From contig JAWOBA010000060.1 in NCBI GenBank assembly GCA_046498285.1, positions 1 to 24,394 of the forward strand: a stretch of DNA of 24,394 nt, in the 5' to 3' direction. Made by a program: the position numbers and the translations under genes. Position 1 is the stretch's first letter. Every line of letters starts with the position of its first letter. The notes under the pieces are model-generated. The model saw only the letters and a program-made list of their open reading frames with translations, made no database searches and was not told where the DNA came from. This stretch comes from B33-G16 sp046498285. GTDB lineage: Bacteria > Desulfobacterota > DSM-4660 > Desulfatiglandales > B25-G16. Positions 22,482-24,394 of the stretch are shown piece by piece.

Positions 22482-23732
22482 ATGGAAAAAAATAAGAGGA
22501 AGGTCAAAAAAAATTTTGATCAACTTTTTTATACCATGCTTCAAAACAAACAAGTTGAAGAAAAGGCCATTCATTATTTACATGATAAAAAAAAGATTGA
22601 GAAAGCAATAATTTATAATGAACTTCTCCCAAGGAAAATAATTGGCTACTCCCCGGAGAGAAAGGCGCTTGCCTTCCCGTTGGTACGCGGTTTTCTCATT
22701 GTAGGTATTCAGTATTTGGCAACAGAATCCCTCGAAATAAATGGTCAATCAATCAAAGAAGGTCAAGAATACTTTCATGAAGATAGTGACATTGAAACAG
22801 GGCTTTTTAGCCTTCAGAGAAATTTTAAAGATGTAGTTATCACGTCTGGCATACTTGACCTCTTAAGCACAGATCTGGGAGGTGTTTCCCTGCCAATCAC
22901 AGCAGGATTTAAACAGCTACAACTATTTTCTGATATTAATGCTATTATCTGCTTCAAAAATAGTAAGGATCACAGGGCAGCGGCAAAAAAGATCAGGGAA
23001 ATGCTTCCAAAGATCAACATCGTAACACTACCAAAAGAGTTCAAAGACATAAATCATTTTTTGGTGGAAAGAGGTAAAGAAACCGTTAAATCGTTTTTAA
23101 CCGAGAAGGACAAGGACGATAAGGCAAGAGAATCAGTATGGCTAAGAAAAGAAAAAAGTTTCGAGGTTGTGAACACCCGTTATTTTCAAAATCCAGGTCC
23201 AGAAAACACAGAAGCAGTCCTTGAAGCCGCCTTTGACAGATATAAAACATTAAAAATAAATAAGGTGTTGATCTCAAGTTGTAGCGGCAAAACAGCATTT
23301 AAGGCCCTTAATCTATTCGGTGATAAGGTTCCTCTTATAATTGTAACGCATGTAACGGGCTTTAAAAAACCAAACCATCAAGAACTTTCAGAAAAAAATA
23401 GAAAACTCCTTATGAAAAGAGGTGTTATTGTTTTAACAGCCCAACATGCCTTTGGGGGCGTGGGAAGGGCATTTAGGAACAAAACCGGCACCTATCAGAT
23501 GGATGAGGTTATTGCCTATACCTTGCGAATATTTGGGCATGGAACAAAGGTTGCCATTGAGATGGCCTTAATGGCAGCAGATGCTGGTCTAATCAGAACA
23601 GACGAGGATGTTATCTCAATCGGTGGAACAGCTACCGGAGTTGATACAGCACTTTTGCTGAAACCAGCACATACTCAAGATTTTTTTGACCTGAAGGTCA
23701 AAGAAATTATCTGTAAGCCATTTAATTTGTAA
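22482..23732 (+). CDS. Fusion of a degenerate primase-like TOPRIM domain with a pyruvate-kinase C-terminal-like domain
   Basis: The ATG at 22482 follows GAGG at the right distance, giving 416 residues. Residues 1-115 resemble the region before TOPRIM in DnaG/Twinkle-like proteins (IIGYSPERKALAFPLV, GIQYLA, TGLFSL). Residues about 118-200 follow the TOPRIM plan (VVITSGILDLLS, ITAGFKQLQLFSDINAIICF, AAAKKIREMLPKINIVTLPKEFKDINHFL). However, the catalytic glutamate position is S122, and the Asp-x-Asp position is F158-K159-N160, so catalysis should be lost. Residues about 234-416 match free-standing pyruvate-kinase C-terminal-like proteins (YFQNPGPENTEAVL, SSCSGKTAFKAL, PLIIVTHVTGF, IEMALMAADAG, SIGGTATGVDTALLL). 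No catalytic barrel is present. The function is unknown; an allosteric or nucleotide-sensing role is a guess. The domain calls were made by eye. Confidence 0.7.
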   Translation: MEKNKRKVKKNFDQLFYTMLQNKQVEEKAIHYLHDKKKIEKAIIYNELLPRKIIGYSPERKALAFPLVRGFLIVGIQYLATESLEINGQSIKEGQEYFHEDSDIETGLFSLQRNFKDVVITSGILDLLSTDLGGVSLPITAGFKQLQLFSDINAIICFKNSKDHRAAAKKIREMLPKINIVTLPKEFKDINHFLVERGKETVKSFLTEKDKDDKARESVWLRKEKSFEVVNTRYFQNPGPENTEAVLEAAFDRYKTLKINKVLISSCSGKTAFKALNLFGDKVPLIIVTHVTGFKKPNHQELSEKNRKLLMKRGVIVLTAQHAFGGVGRAFRNKTGTYQMDEVIAYTLRIFGHGTKVAIEMALMAADAGLIRTDEDVISIGGTATGVDTALLLKPAHTQDFFDLKVKEIICKPFNL

Positions 23733-23795
23733 AACGTTGAAAATTAGAAATGAAAGTTTTTAAATCCCCGTTATATTTGTACTTACTGGTCTTAT

Positions 23796-24180
23796 TTGCA
23801 AGACAGTTTTGAAATAAAAATTCAAACCCGGGCTGAATGGTTATATGAATTCGAACATTTAATTGTTTTTACTGGAGCTGGAATCATTACTGAATCAGGA
23901 CTGTATGATTTCGGAGGTCCTAACAGGCTATGGACCCAGAGAGATAAAGGACTTGCTCCAAAATTGCCGAACCACTGCCTGGATTCATTTGAGCCCGATT
24001 AGAGCCCTCCCCATTGTCTAACTCCAAAAAATAGCCAAACCAAAATTCCTTATATCGCAAAAAGTAGATAATCTCCATGTGAGGTCAGTCATACATCCCG
24101 ATTTTCTAGCTGACCTTCATGGGGCTATGACCAAACTACGGTGCACGAGATGCGGTAAAAAAATCAACAAGTTCACGGTT
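23796..24180 (+). pseudogene. Decayed sirtuin (Sir2-family NAD-dependent deacetylase)
   Basis: The first frame (TTG at 23796) reads LIVFTGAGIITESGLYDFGG and LWTQRDKGL, the NAD-binding start of a sirtuin, with key residues already altered (canonical GAGxSxxSGIPDFRG). It stops at TAG 24000-24002. In the +1 frame the protein resumes as PIRALPIV, a TAA at 24019-24021, then LQKIAKPKFLISQKVDNLH, FLADLHG and the first zinc pair CTRC. So the gene has at least one frameshift and a stop, and it loses similarity at about 24165-24180, where transposase-like sequence begins. It looks closest to sirtuins with the LISQNVDNLH motif. Confidence 0.8.
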
Positions 24181-24394
24181 CCAAAGGTCTCATCAGATGT
24201 CCTGCCGATACAGGGAGGTCTACCCTGGGGATGCAAGCTCCAAGGATCCTTAAGGTCAAAGAAGGATAATCGCTCCATGGTCCGCCTCAACACCAGGCAG
24301 GCCCGAAAAGATGCTCACAACTGTCAGGCCCTTGCTGCATCCTTAAAAGAGAGAATCAAAAAAGGTCCCGCATCACTGGTCGGCAACAAGGGAT
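24181..24394 (+). pseudogene. Frameshifted transposase remnant (IS4/IS1634-like), running off the window
   Basis: Pieces of a transposase core appear in changing frames: KVSSDVL (ending about 24203), RYREVYPGDAS (from 24206, +1), LKVKEG (from 24249, another frame), then VRLNTRQARKDAHNCQALAA and LKERIKKGPASLVGNKG (from 24280 to the edge). The last block is characteristic of the region just before the LVGNKGYRRY-type motif in IS1634/IS4-like transposases. At least three frame changes in 200 bases show decay. It abuts the broken sirtuin, so insertion may have caused or followed the loss of that gene. The family name is from memory. Confidence 0.65.

Noticed and set aside
1..24394. CRISPR array, prophage, toxin-antitoxin or defence system
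   Set aside because: No regularly spaced direct repeats, phage genes or recognisable defence proteins were seen on either strand.

Overview
The window reads as a chromosomal segment from a low-GC, diderm (Gram-negative) bacterium, most likely a member of the Desulfobacterota (former Deltaproteobacteria). Three things suggest this. The order rimP-nusA-infB-ylxP-rbfA-nrnA-truB-rpsO-pnp-dut is the arrangement typical of that group. Outer-membrane genes are present (lnt, lapAB, an AMIN-domain amidase). The protein sequences resemble that group throughout. The taxonomic call is inference from memory; no search was run.

Left to right: bases 1-95 hold the end of an unrecognised plus-strand gene, followed by a 215-bp nested inverted repeat. 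From about 11430 down to 419, the minus strand carries a translation and RNA-metabolism superoperon. It starts with a strong sigma70-type promoter and tRNA-Gly(CCC). An intrinsic terminator lies just before rimP, and then come nusA, infB, a DUF503 gene, rbfA, nrnA, truB, rpsO, pnp and dut. Two gaps in the operon (nrnA/truB and pnp/dut) hold copies of the same dispersed repeat. One copy carries an extra ~80 bp block bounded by inverted repeats.

From 11687 the plus strand carries lnt, with an extra palindromic, GC-rich segment read in frame in a loop between membrane helices. It is followed by prfB, whose start is hidden by a classical programmed +1 frameshift (CTT TGA C). Convergent to these is a minus-strand envelope cluster: a YfcE-type phosphoesterase, a HIT protein, lapA, lapB and a TPR/AMIN/Amidase_3 cell-wall amidase. 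A divergent promoter region at about 19350-19450 separates this cluster from a plus-strand PurD-like ATP-grasp gene.

The right end is more accessory in character. It has a small beta-helix-like protein, an IscU/NifU-type Fe-S scaffold with a tiny upstream ORF, and a YjbQ-family gene. The most unusual gene is an apparent fusion of a primase-like TOPRIM domain lacking its catalytic acidic residues with a free-standing pyruvate-kinase C-terminal-like domain (22482-23732). The window ends in a decayed sirtuin gene joined to a frameshifted transposase remnant.
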